Part shown: in pieces, positions 45,108 to 53,736 of the stretch
Layout of the letters: the number at the start of each line of letters is the position of its first letter
Position numbering within the stretch: the stretch's first letter is position 1
Assembly (NCBI GenBank): GCA_017621705.1
Contig: JAGASR010000037.1
Coordinates: forward strand, 1 to 64,000
DNA: 64,000 nucleotides
From: Clostridia bacterium
GTDB lineage: Bacteria; Bacillota; Clostridia; Oscillospirales; UBA644
Direction: 5' to 3'
Position numbers and translations under genes: made by a program
Notes under the pieces: generated by a model
Told to the model about the DNA's origin: nothing
The model's database searches: none
Seen by the model: only the letters and a program-made list of their open reading frames with translations

Positions 45108-46637
45108 TCATATATTTTTAAGAAGGTCACCCACATCTGAGCTTATATCGAGCAATTTTCTGAAAGATGGGATAAGAGAGTTGTAAAAAGATGAAAGTTC
45201 TTCAGAAGGGACCGTCAGTTTTTCATCATTGACAATAGATTTGATCTTCTCGAAATCGGTCCAGACACCTGCGCCGACAGCGGCAACAGCAGCAGCACCG
45301 AAGCTTCCTGCATCCTGACCGACGCGCGCTGTGGCGATATTCATTTCATAGACATCGGCAAAGATCTGTCTCCAAAGAGGACTTTTCGAGCCGCCGCCGA
45401 CAATGAGCATATTTTCACCGACAGTAACGTACTTTTTTAGAACATCGAGGGCGACACGAAGATTTAACGCTATCCCTTCGAGTGTGGCTCTTGCGATATC
45501 GGAGCGAGTGTGCATCAAGTCAAGACCGAAATAACAACCTTTGGCATCGGCGCTCTTATCAAGAGAGCTTCCGCCTGCAAGCGTGGGAATAAAAAACACC
45601 TTATTTGAGCCTGCAGGAGAATTTTCTGCAAGACTGTCAATCTCTTTATAGCTTGGTGCGCCGCCGGCGAGCTCTGCCGAGTAAAAATCGGCGAAGAATT
45701 TATCTCGAACCCATCGCAGACTGTTACCTGCGGAAAAAATAGCGACAGCGGAAACATATTTATCAGGTAAACAATGGGCGAAGACATATGGTCGGTTTTC
45801 AGTATCCACTACGGGTACACGGTCGCAAACGGCAATCCACGCGGAGGTACCGAGACTTGTATAAACATCGCCGTCATCCGTACAACCTGCGCCGAGAGCC
45901 ATGCACGCATTGTCAACACCGCCGGCACAAACGAGAGTTTCGCCCGACAGCCCCAATTCCTCGGCGACTTCAGGAAGAATATTGCCGACAATATCGGTAC
46001 TGTTTAAAATATCCGGCAATTTATTTCTATCTATGCCGCTGATATCAATATATTTTTCGTTATATCGATTATCTTTCAGGGAGAACACACCGCAACCAGA
46101 CGCATAGCTTCTGTCCGTTGCGAGTACACCCGTCATTTTATAATTTATGTAGTCTTTTGTGCCGATAAATTTATCGGTATTTTCATAGACCTCGGGCATG
46201 TTGTCTTTATACCAAAGGATCTTAAAAAGGCTGTACAGTTCAGGCGGAAAACCATTGCCTGTCGAGAGATACCACTCGTCTTCCGATGTTTTTTCAAAGA
46301 AAGCTTCTGCCTGAGCTTTTGCTCTTGAGTCATTCCATATAGGAACATATTCGCAAAGCAGTTGACCGTTATAACCTATGGGCAGAGCTCCGAGGCTGTG
46401 TCCCGAAACAGCAAGAGAAACGATTTGATTCGGATCGATCCCCGTTTCGAGAAGAACAGTAGAGGTCGTTGTCTTAACAGCCTCCCACCAAGTATCGGGA
46501 CGTTGTTCTCTGAAACCTTCTTTCGGAAAGCTTGTATCATATGGGAGAAAACTGAAGCCTTTGGAGATACCGTCTTCTCCGAAAATGCTTGTTTTTATAC
46601 CACCCGTACCAAGGTCGTATGCTATTACGTATTTCAT
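45108..46637 (-). CDS. FGGY-family carbohydrate kinase
   Basis: A 509-residue sugar or polyol kinase with the FGGY/actin-like fold. The N-terminal phosphate loop is AYDLGTGGIKTSIF, the catalytic base motif is GGVDNACMALGAG, and the nucleotide-binding region is VGGGSKSPLWRQIFADV. By motif it is nearest to xylulokinase-like members, but family members also act on ribulose, fuculose, erythritol and pentitols, so the substrate is open. Three bases separate it from the aldolase gene and 13 from the dehydrogenase, so it is surely co-transcribed. Confidence 0.9.
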   Translation of the reverse strand: MKYVIAYDLGTGGIKTSIFGEDGISKGFSFLPYDTSFPKEGFREQRPDTWWEAVKTTTSTVLLETGIDPNQIVSLAVSGHSLGALPIGYNGQLLCEYVPIWNDSRAKAQAEAFFEKTSEDEWYLSTGNGFPPELYSLFKILWYKDNMPEVYENTDKFIGTKDYINYKMTGVLATDRSYASGCGVFSLKDNRYNEKYIDISGIDRNKLPDILNSTDIVGNILPEVAEELGLSGETLVCAGGVDNACMALGAGCTDDGDVYTSLGTSAWIAVCDRVPVVDTENRPYVFAHCLPDKYVSAVAIFSAGNSLRWVRDKFFADFYSAELAGGAPSYKEIDSLAENSPAGSNKVFFIPTLAGGSSLDKSADAKGCYFGLDLMHTRSDIARATLEGIALNLRVALDVLKKYVTVGENMLIVGGGSKSPLWRQIFADVYEMNIATARVGQDAGSFGAAAVAAVGAGVWTDFEKIKSIVNDEKLTVPSEELSSFYNSLIPSFRKLLDISSDVGDLLKNI

Positions 46638-46640
46638 GGT

Positions 46641-47339
46641 CTATACCTCAAAATCCCATTCTTTGCCGTATTTTACATACGCCTCTTTCATAATTGAGAT
46701 GGCACTATTAGTACCTATACCGAAACGCGAAGCACCTGCATCGACCATTTCAAGGAGAGTGTCGAGCGTTCTTACACCGCCTGCGGCTTTAATTTTAGCG
46801 GAATCTCCTATTTCGGACTTGATTATCTTTATTGTTTCGACAGTGGTGGGCTTTGATGCCCAGCCTGTACCGGTTTTAACGTACGTAACACCTGCGCGAA
46901 CAGCGAGTTCGGAACCGCGTCTGATCTCATCATCCGTAAGATGCGCGATCTCAAGGATACATTTAACGGGCATACCGTTCGCTGTCTGAACAACGGAATG
47001 GATATCGTTATATACCTCATCGTAAAGACCGCTTTTGAGTGCGCCTACATTGATGACCATGTCGAGTTCGTCAACGCCTGCTGCCATCATTTCTTTTGCG
47101 ATTGCAACCTTTACAGAAGTCGTATCTGTTCCAGACGGAAAACCGACAACGCCGCCGACTAAAATATCATTTTCGGTAGAAAGCATATCTACGAGCCTTT
47201 TTGTAAAACTCGGCATTGCAAAAGAACAGATAAATCGGAAATGTTTAGCGACTTCCACCATACGCGTTATCTCGGTGACCGTAGACTCCGCTTTGACAGA
47301 ACTGATATCTATCATTCTTGCTATAGAACTAACATCCAT
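46641..47339 (-). CDS. DeoC-family class I aldolase (deoxyribose-phosphate aldolase type)
   Basis: A 232-residue TIM-barrel aldolase. The Schiff-base Lys is Lys155 in YVKTGTGW, the proton-relay Lys is Lys184 in IKAAGGVRT and Asp93 is in ELDMVINVGA. The usual N-terminal D-H-T-L-L-K-P is D-I-S-S-V-K-A, a modest change next to the active site. The known reaction is 2-deoxyribose 5-phosphate to acetaldehyde and glyceraldehyde 3-phosphate; here it would split the deoxy-sugar phosphate made by GRE2 (inference). The start at 47339 has GGAG 8 bp upstream. It follows glgB after 14 bp. No nucleoside phosphorylase or phosphopentomutase, the usual deoC partners, is nearby. Confidence 0.88.
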   Translation of the reverse strand: MDVSSIARMIDISSVKAESTVTEITRMVEVAKHFRFICSFAMPSFTKRLVDMLSTENDILVGGVVGFPSGTDTTSVKVAIAKEMMAAGVDELDMVINVGALKSGLYDEVYNDIHSVVQTANGMPVKCILEIAHLTDDEIRRGSELAVRAGVTYVKTGTGWASKPTTVETIKIIKSEIGDSAKIKAAGGVRTLDTLLEMVDAGASRFGIGTNSAISIMKEAYVKYGKEWDFEV

Positions 47340-47353
47340 TTTTTTAACTCCAT

Positions 47354-49363
47354 TCATTTACTTTTTTTTCGCGGTGTCGTAACTTTCTTCAGACATACAG
47401 CAGTTCTGGACGGAAGATATATCTGCAATTTTGCGTTGTTATCGGGATGAACGCTTGAAGTATAAACATAATCTTCGGAAACCCTGTCAAAACCGCCGTA
47501 ATTTTCTCTGTCGGTAGAAAATACGACCTGATATTTACCTTTGGTGGGGACTGTCAGCCAGTAATCTTCAAAAGACTTATTGGGATTGAAGTTAAGTGCA
47601 AAAACGTAACCTGCGCATTCATACATAAGGATCTGACAGTTCTGATCGATAAAGAGAGCTTTTGCGGGAGAAGAGAGGATCTTGTTTTCTGTAATGAATT
47701 TAACCATCTCTTTATTGAATGTCTGGAGATATTTATAGCGAAGTGTCGTATCTTCAACAAGGTGCCACTGGCGGCGACAATAGAAATGACTCCAACCATT
47801 GCCTTCGCGCGGAAAATCGATCCACTCGGGATGGCCGAATTCGTTGCCCATAAAATTGAGATAACCTTCGCCGCCGAGAGTCATGGTTGCAAGAGTGATC
47901 ATTTTATGGAGCGCGATACCGCGGTCGATATCTGCATCGTGTCTGAAAACAGACATATCGGTATACATCTTGCTGTCGCAAAGACGGAAGATAATGGTCT
48001 TATCACCGACGAGAGCCTGGTCGTGAGACTCGGAATAGCCGATATATTTTTCATGAGGACGTCTGCTTGTAAGTTCACCCCAGATGCGCCACATATCCCA
48101 GTTTTCATCTGGACAGTCTTTCAGAAGTTTGATCCAGAGATCGGGCTGTCCCATTGCGAGACGGTAGTCAAAACCTATACCGCCGTCTTTTATGGGTACG
48201 CACATACCGGGCATCGCGGACATATCCTCGGCAACAGTTATTGCCTTGGGATTGACCTGACGGATAAGCTCATTTGCAAGCTGAAGGTAGGTTATGGATT
48301 CGGTATCCGTATTAAGAGAGAAATATTTGCTGTAATCGGTAAACGCAACCCCGAGACCGTGATCATGATAGATCATGGATGTTACGCCGTCAAAACGAAA
48401 ACCGTCAAAATGGAATTCCGTCATCCAGAATTTGAGGTTGGATAAAAGGAAGTGAAGGACTTCGTTTTTGTTATAATTGAAAAGTTTCGTTCCCCATGCG
48501 GGATGCTCGCCCTTCGGTCCGTCATGGAAGAACTGATAAGTTGTTCCGTCAAACTCGTTGATGCCCTCGGCTGTATTTTTGACGGCATGAGAGTGAACAA
48601 CGTCGAGAAGAACATTTATACCCATACCGTGAGCGGCATCGATAAGTTCTTTAAGCTCGTTGGGAGTGCCGAAACGGGAAGAAGCGGCATAGAAAGAAGA
48701 AACTTGATAGCCGAACGAACCGTAATACGGATGCTCCATTATAGCCATGATCTGAATGGTATTGTAACCGAGATCTTTTATGCGCGGCAGGATATTTTCA
48801 CGGAATTCGGAATAAGTTCCGACCGCTTCTTTTTCCTGCGCCATACCGATATGACATTCATAAATGCAGATATCTTTTTTCTTCGGAACGAAATCGTTGT
48901 TTTTCCATTCGTATGCAGGTTCATCAACTATGCATCCGCACCATTTATGTGTCTGCTTATCCTGAACGACACGGCGAATATAAAGGGGAATACGTTCAAA
49001 GAAACGGCCCGAGTTATTTACTATTGTTTTGACGAGACAGCCATCGTAAAGTCTGTCAGTACCCGGCAAAAAGATCTCAAAGACACCGTTGCCGATATTA
49101 GTAAGCTGAAGATCGAACCAATGCCAGTCGACCATATCGCCCGTAAGATATACTTCATCTGCGGCAGGCGCCCATTCTCGGTAATACCAGCCGTCATTGG
49201 TTTTATGAAAACCGAAATACTCATGAGCGTTTGCGAAATCAATAAGCTTTCCGGAAGTACCGACAAGCTCCTTTTTCTTGCGCTTATAATTATTCATACG
49301 AAGGTTGATATCATTCTCAAAATTCAACAGAATGGGATCGTATTCAAAAATTTTATACGCCAT
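47354..49363 (-). CDS. glgB: 1,4-alpha-glucan branching enzyme, GH13
   Basis: The 669-residue branching enzyme introduces alpha-1,6 branches into glycogen-like glucan. It has an N-terminal CBM48-like domain (YREWAPAADEVYLTGDMVDW) and the GH13 regions DVVHSHAV, DGFRFDGVTSM (nucleophile Asp), TVAEDMSAMPG (acid/base Glu) and GYSESHDQALVG. The compact N-terminus and motifs resemble the eukaryote-like GH13_8 branching enzymes found in some gut Firmicutes rather than the usual bacterial GlgB. Start set by GAGGA 6 bp upstream. It sits inside the operon that continues to the aldolase, kinase and GRE genes. Confidence 0.92.
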   Translation of the reverse strand: MAYKIFEYDPILLNFENDINLRMNNYKRKKKELVGTSGKLIDFANAHEYFGFHKTNDGWYYREWAPAADEVYLTGDMVDWHWFDLQLTNIGNGVFEIFLPGTDRLYDGCLVKTIVNNSGRFFERIPLYIRRVVQDKQTHKWCGCIVDEPAYEWKNNDFVPKKKDICIYECHIGMAQEKEAVGTYSEFRENILPRIKDLGYNTIQIMAIMEHPYYGSFGYQVSSFYAASSRFGTPNELKELIDAAHGMGINVLLDVVHSHAVKNTAEGINEFDGTTYQFFHDGPKGEHPAWGTKLFNYNKNEVLHFLLSNLKFWMTEFHFDGFRFDGVTSMIYHDHGLGVAFTDYSKYFSLNTDTESITYLQLANELIRQVNPKAITVAEDMSAMPGMCVPIKDGGIGFDYRLAMGQPDLWIKLLKDCPDENWDMWRIWGELTSRRPHEKYIGYSESHDQALVGDKTIIFRLCDSKMYTDMSVFRHDADIDRGIALHKMITLATMTLGGEGYLNFMGNEFGHPEWIDFPREGNGWSHFYCRRQWHLVEDTTLRYKYLQTFNKEMVKFITENKILSSPAKALFIDQNCQILMYECAGYVFALNFNPNKSFEDYWLTVPTKGKYQVVFSTDRENYGGFDRVSEDYVYTSSVHPDNNAKLQIYLPSRTAVCLKKVTTPRKKSK

Positions 49364-49407
49364 AAATATTCCTCTTTTCATATAATAATAAAGATTTAGT
49401 TAACTTA

Positions 49408-51180
49408 TCAGGAAAGGAACGGGATAACTTCTGCAAGAGCCATGAGGTTACTGGTTTCGGACCAGCAGCTTCCGTTAAAGACACCGCCGATGTTGCGGTA
49501 ATCTTCCCAGTCGGACATATTGACTCGCTCGTTGATAAAGCCCTGGGGCAGACGGTGTTCTTCAATTACGGAAAGATCTTCCGCATCGCGAAGTTCGGGA
49601 TCGGTATTCCAGTCGTAGATCGGTTTTTCATCTGTAGAAAGATACTGACCGATAGTAAGAGCGATGTCTTTGATAAGTTCAAGATAAAGGGGATCTTTTG
49701 TCCATCTCCAGAGTTTCAATACGCTGTCACCCGAAAGTGTGCAGATACCGGGAGCGGAATGTTTATTCTGAATATTAGCAAAGACTGAGCCGATCGTTTT
49801 CTTATCGTGTCTGCCGAATTCGCTCTTCGGAGGGAACTTATAGTTATAGCTTACGACCCAGCTGCTGCAGTAGTGAACACATTCTTTTGCGTATCTGAGC
49901 CATTTTTCGTTACCTGTGACATCATAAAGGGTAACATAACTTTCAAGAAGACCGAAAGCGCTTTCGCTGTCAACGCCCTGAAGAATTTCGCCGGGGCCGC
50001 CGGTAGTGTAGCCTTTGCTTAACGAAGTCTGATAATAATATTCGGCACTTTCTTCCGCAACTCGCAGATATTCGGGATCCCCGAAAAATCTGTATGCTTC
50101 TGCAAGACCTGCGGGAGCAATAGCGCCGCTCGTCGAACCGCCGACGCAAATATCACCCGTTTCGACATCAACGTGGTGACCGAACTGACCGTATTTATTG
50201 AAGAGACGGACAAAACCGTTCGCGGTCTTTTTAGTGCCTTCTATGAAAGATTCGGGAATCTCAATATTTCTTTCTTTCATAAGATTGAGGTGTTTGAAAA
50301 GATAAACAAGAATATCAGAAGACTTGCGGATAAGATGCCAGTTATCGGTACCCTCTACCCAGAAACCGTCGCCGTGTTCAACACCGTCGATATCGATAAT
50401 ACCGGGGAAGAAGCCGCTTTCACGCTGGGATTTAAAGAGATATTCGAGAGTTTTGATCTGTCTTTCCTGTTCAAGCGGGCCGCCGAGCTTCATAAGAGAA
50501 TAGCCGCTGAGTGCGCCACCTGTCCAACCGGGCTGCCAGACCTGAAAACGTGTAAGGTCTGTGCCGATCATGTAGAACTGATCTTTTTCGTTCCAGTTCA
50601 TGGCGTTGAATTTATCGCGCTGGATCTCAAACTGTTTTTCGGGAGGAAGGACTTCGGGACGTTCACAGTCAAGTCCCATTATTTTACGGTTTTCAAAGAA
50701 TACACGGTAAAATTCTGCAAGAGATTCACAAGAAAAATCAAGGATCTTGTAAGGAATCTCCGCAGGTTTATCTTCCCAAGGAGTTTCGTTTTTGAAAGTA
50801 TGACACATGCGGTACTCTATTTCTCGTTTTACGGGCCATGTAAGACGGATCTGACCTTTTTCATATGCAAGACCGAGGTTTTCACCTTCTATCTGCTGAA
50901 CGGTAAAGACAAGAATACCTCTCTTTTCGGATGCGGAGAAAACACCGATACAGGGAGTTGCGGCATCGCCCGTATTGACTTCGATCTTTCCGCTTCCGTC
51001 TTTTTCAAGACGGGGAACGTCTGTTATGGTAACGGGCATATCTATTTTTGCATCCTCGAGCGTAAACATCGGAGGATAACCGTATTTGCGTACTTCAAAC
51101 TGATTGCCTGCATAGCAGCAAGCAGGAATAAAAACATAATTATCCGGATTATAGAAAGCTTCAATTATTTTTATAGCCAT
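49408..51180 (-). CDS. Six-hairpin (alpha/alpha barrel) glycosidase-like protein
   Basis: The 590-residue protein has an N-terminal beta-sandwich of about 150 residues. A helical barrel with repeated helix pairs follows, as in six-hairpin glycosidases (QPGWTGGALSGYSLMKLG, GFFPGIIDIDGVEHGDGFW, GGPGEILQGVDSESAFGLLESYVTLYDVTGNEKWL). I cannot place it in a named family. Polar residues such as Asp-Gly-Asp and Trp-rich loops at the barrel mouth suggest a carbohydrate substrate. No signal peptide. It is first in the operon, 44 bp before glgB. Start set by AAAAGGAG 8 bp upstream. Confidence 0.7.
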   Translation of the reverse strand: MAIKIIEAFYNPDNYVFIPACCYAGNQFEVRKYGYPPMFTLEDAKIDMPVTITDVPRLEKDGSGKIEVNTGDAATPCIGVFSASEKRGILVFTVQQIEGENLGLAYEKGQIRLTWPVKREIEYRMCHTFKNETPWEDKPAEIPYKILDFSCESLAEFYRVFFENRKIMGLDCERPEVLPPEKQFEIQRDKFNAMNWNEKDQFYMIGTDLTRFQVWQPGWTGGALSGYSLMKLGGPLEQERQIKTLEYLFKSQRESGFFPGIIDIDGVEHGDGFWVEGTDNWHLIRKSSDILVYLFKHLNLMKERNIEIPESFIEGTKKTANGFVRLFNKYGQFGHHVDVETGDICVGGSTSGAIAPAGLAEAYRFFGDPEYLRVAEESAEYYYQTSLSKGYTTGGPGEILQGVDSESAFGLLESYVTLYDVTGNEKWLRYAKECVHYCSSWVVSYNYKFPPKSEFGRHDKKTIGSVFANIQNKHSAPGICTLSGDSVLKLWRWTKDPLYLELIKDIALTIGQYLSTDEKPIYDWNTDPELRDAEDLSVIEEHRLPQGFINERVNMSDWEDYRNIGGVFNGSCWSETSNLMALAEVIPFLS

Positions 51181-51220
51181 AAGAATTTCTCCTTTTGGGG
51201 ATAATAATACTATTAACATT

Positions 51221-51249
51221 ATTATACAACATTTCAATTATATTTTCAA
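51221..51249 (-). promoter_or_regulatory. Promoter of the six-hairpin/glgB/deoC-like/GRE2 operon
   Basis: Leftward TTGAAA (51244-51249), 17-bp spacer, TATAAT (51221-51226). No other good promoter is seen before the terminator at 39.07-39.10 kb, so eight genes may form one transcript. Confidence 0.75.
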
Positions 51250-51287
51250 TAGAAAAAGCATAGTTTTGTAAATTTTTTTTTGAAGTA

Positions 51288-51326
51288 ATAATAAAAGAGT
51301 CTCCCATTCGGGCAGAATGAGAGACT
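51288..51326 (-). terminator. Terminator after the GH36-like gene
   Basis: On the minus strand AGTCTCTCATTC / GAATGGGAGACT with a five-base loop is followed by CTTTTATTATT. Confidence 0.75.
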
Positions 51327-51332
51327 GTAAAT

Positions 51333-53342
51333 TTATTCAAAGAATACGATGGCTGCATCAGCGGCGTCAAAGGTCACATTAAGCTTTATCTTATCGCCTT
51401 TTTCGATCTTTACATTGCCAAAAACAGTTATATTATCGGTATTGGGAACAGCCTGCAGGCAATATTCATATGTTCCGGGCATATTGGCAAACAGAACGAC
51501 AGCGCCCCTGCCGTTATAAAGTTTTTCATGGACTTCAAACGTAGCGCCCGGCTGACCGAGGACGTACGGATATGCAGACGTTATATCGTCGCGAACTCTC
51601 TTATAAACGGTAAGAATCTTATCGAAAAGTGCAACTCCTTCTTTTGAGACATTGAAGATGTTTCCCCAGATGCCATTCTGACCGAGAATGAGAGATGCGA
51701 TATTTATCATCTGCGATCTTGCGGGCTCGTTGGGAAGATAATGGGTCATCATAAGAACAGACGGAATCCATTTATCGTAACAGAGAACTTTTCTGCAGAT
51801 CCACGAACGTGCAGGTCCCGGATGAACAAAAATATTGCTCCATACATCGCTCGGAATGGGAATATTGTAACAGCTGTAATACGGACCGTTATTCATCGCA
51901 AAATATTTGCCTGAAGAAAGGAAACCGAGACCGACGTAACGGCAACCTTCCGTTATATCGAAATCGACGATTGCTTCGGGGTGAACCTTGCAGACTTTAT
52001 CGACGACTTTGGACATATATTTGCCGATAAGGAAGCCGTAACAGTCGTGAGATTCCTCTTCGGTTGCCCCCTCCCCTCCGTGGAAATGATCGAGGCGGTT
52101 GCAACCGTACTGACCGATGGCATCCCATTTAAAATAAGTTACACCGAGAGTATCGACAAGTTTTATCAGATGATCGGCAAAAGCTTCCCAATATTCGGAA
52201 ACAAGGCACATCGGATAGCTTGCTTCGGTCTCCCATATTTCCCATGCACGGGGATCTTTGCCGTTGATTTTAGAGAGAGAATTAGGATAATCTTTAAGAA
52301 GTTTACTTGTAACGGCGGCAACAGTCGGGTTGAACCACAGACCGAGCTTCATTCCGTACGATTCGATTTTTTCGCGGATCGCCTTCATGCCGTCGGGGAA
52401 TTCCGAGAGATTGACTTCCCAGTCACCTGTTTTCTGGAACCAACCTGTATCGATAACAAAGACGTCAACGCCCATATCATGAGCAATATCGATCTCTTTT
52501 TCGATATGTTCGCTGTTCATCGTTGCAAGATAGGTCGATTTATCATAGAATTTATTGCTTTCCTGAAAGCCCCATGTGTTATAAAAAATATACGGTTTGC
52601 GGCTTTCGGGATTCAATGTGCAATATTTTAACTGAAATTCTCTGTATGAATGCGCAAGATCATCAACTGTTCCTTTAACGGCGCAGATCTGGAACCATAT
52701 AGTTTCATAAGGCTCCTTTTTGACGGAAAGACCGTTCCAGTAATTTCCGCGCAACGCCTTGAGCATAATATTATTATTTTCGCGTTCAAACACAACGAAT
52801 TTATCGGGATACTGAGAACCGTGTTCGTATGCCGTCAAAACAGATACATTCGCTTTCGGACGGTATTCCGCAAGGATCGGGCCCATAAGCTGAGTCTCGA
52901 TCTCAAAAGCATTGATCTCCTCAAGCTGATAACCGTGAACGAGATAATCGTAGCCGGAAAAACGGACTTCAGTTTGCTGTGCATCTTCGGAAATCGGATA
53001 TGTCAAATATGTCAGACGTTCTTTTTCGGTCTTCGTCATTTTAAGATCTTTATCGGAAGACAAAATATAACGAAAACGAATGACGGGCGAGCGGTCGCAA
53101 ACGCGCAGTTCGATCTTCAATTCAGCACCGCAGGAAAGAGTGCCGATACCTGTAATCTGCATGATATCGTCATTGAGCATTTCACGGGAGACTTCGCAAA
53201 AATCAGACGGAGCATCGGTAAGAACTCCGTTCAACTCAAACTGCGGCCATGAAAAAAGAACGGACGAGCCGTTAACTTCGTAATTTAACGCCGCCTCTCC
53301 GCCAATGGTCAAAGAATAATAATCATTTTTATAGCAAAACAT
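51333..53342 (-). CDS. GH36-like alpha-galactosidase family protein
   Basis: A 669-residue clan GH-D protein: an N-terminal beta-sandwich of about 230 residues, then a TIM barrel with FVIDTGWFQKTGDWEVN, MKLGLWFNP and the nucleophile strand TYFKWDAIGQYGCN (Asp in KWD, as in GH36). At the acid/base strand, GH36 has G-G-R-F-D; this protein reads EGCRYVGLGF, so the normal Asp is missing there. It may use another residue or hydrolyse a different glycoside. There is no signal peptide. The start at 53342 has GAGGAG 8 bp upstream; the longer frame begins inside that site. Confidence 0.8.
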   Translation of the reverse strand: MFCYKNDYYSLTIGGEAALNYEVNGSSVLFSWPQFELNGVLTDAPSDFCEVSREMLNDDIMQITGIGTLSCGAELKIELRVCDRSPVIRFRYILSSDKDLKMTKTEKERLTYLTYPISEDAQQTEVRFSGYDYLVHGYQLEEINAFEIETQLMGPILAEYRPKANVSVLTAYEHGSQYPDKFVVFERENNNIMLKALRGNYWNGLSVKKEPYETIWFQICAVKGTVDDLAHSYREFQLKYCTLNPESRKPYIFYNTWGFQESNKFYDKSTYLATMNSEHIEKEIDIAHDMGVDVFVIDTGWFQKTGDWEVNLSEFPDGMKAIREKIESYGMKLGLWFNPTVAAVTSKLLKDYPNSLSKINGKDPRAWEIWETEASYPMCLVSEYWEAFADHLIKLVDTLGVTYFKWDAIGQYGCNRLDHFHGGEGATEEESHDCYGFLIGKYMSKVVDKVCKVHPEAIVDFDITEGCRYVGLGFLSSGKYFAMNNGPYYSCYNIPIPSDVWSNIFVHPGPARSWICRKVLCYDKWIPSVLMMTHYLPNEPARSQMINIASLILGQNGIWGNIFNVSKEGVALFDKILTVYKRVRDDITSAYPYVLGQPGATFEVHEKLYNGRGAVVLFANMPGTYEYCLQAVPNTDNITVFGNVKIEKGDKIKLNVTFDAADAAIVFFE

Positions 53343-53383
53343 AAAAAAACTCCTCATCTTTCAGAGAATTATTTATTATGTTT

Positions 53384-53412
53384 ATTATAATATAAGAAAA
53401 CGGTGTTGTCAA
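53384..53412 (-). promoter_or_regulatory. Promoter of the GH36-like gene
   Basis: Leftward TTGACA (53407-53412), 17-bp spacer, TATAAT (53384-53389), an exact consensus pair. Confidence 0.8.
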
Positions 53413-53425
53413 GAAGAAAATTAAT

Positions 53426-53460
53426 ATAAAAAAGGAAGCCTTGTTAAACAAGACTTCCTT
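53426..53460 (-). terminator. Terminator after tRNA-Arg
   Basis: AAGGAAGTCTTG / CAAGGCTTCCTT with a five-base loop and T run on the minus strand, starting at the tRNA CCA end. Confidence 0.8.
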
Positions 53461-53536
53461 GGCGCGCTGTGAGGGACTCGAACCCCCGACCTACTGGTTC
53501 GTAGCCAGTCACTCTATCCAGCTGAGCTAACAGCGC
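53460..53536 (-). tRNA. tRNA-Arg (anticodon ACG), CCA encoded
   Basis: The cloverleaf is complete: acceptor GCGCTGT/ACAGCGC, D-arm AGCTCAGCTGGATAGAG, anticodon stem-loop ACTGG-CTACGAA-CCAGT with anticodon ACG, T-arm GGGGGTTCGAGTCCCTC, discriminator G, then encoded CCA. It reads CGN Arg codons after wobble deamination to inosine. Confidence 0.97.
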
Positions 53537-53736
53537 ATTCAATATTAAATTGCTTGTTCAAAACTCTCGTTTCAGAACTCGTATATTATATCACAGATCT
53601 TCAGAAAAATCAAGCCCTAAAATTTGTAAATTTATGTAAACTTTTCTGTACTAACATACTTCAAAAAAGTAACGCATATATTTTGGTGTATAAACAACGT
53701 ACCCTATTTTATTCGCATTGCGAAAGGAGAATATCA

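Noticed and set aside
53554-53736. N-terminal extension of the DUF4830 protein
   Set aside because: The extension runs through spacer DNA with no ribosome site and would bury the signal-anchor helix; the ATG at 53737 has AAAGGAG.
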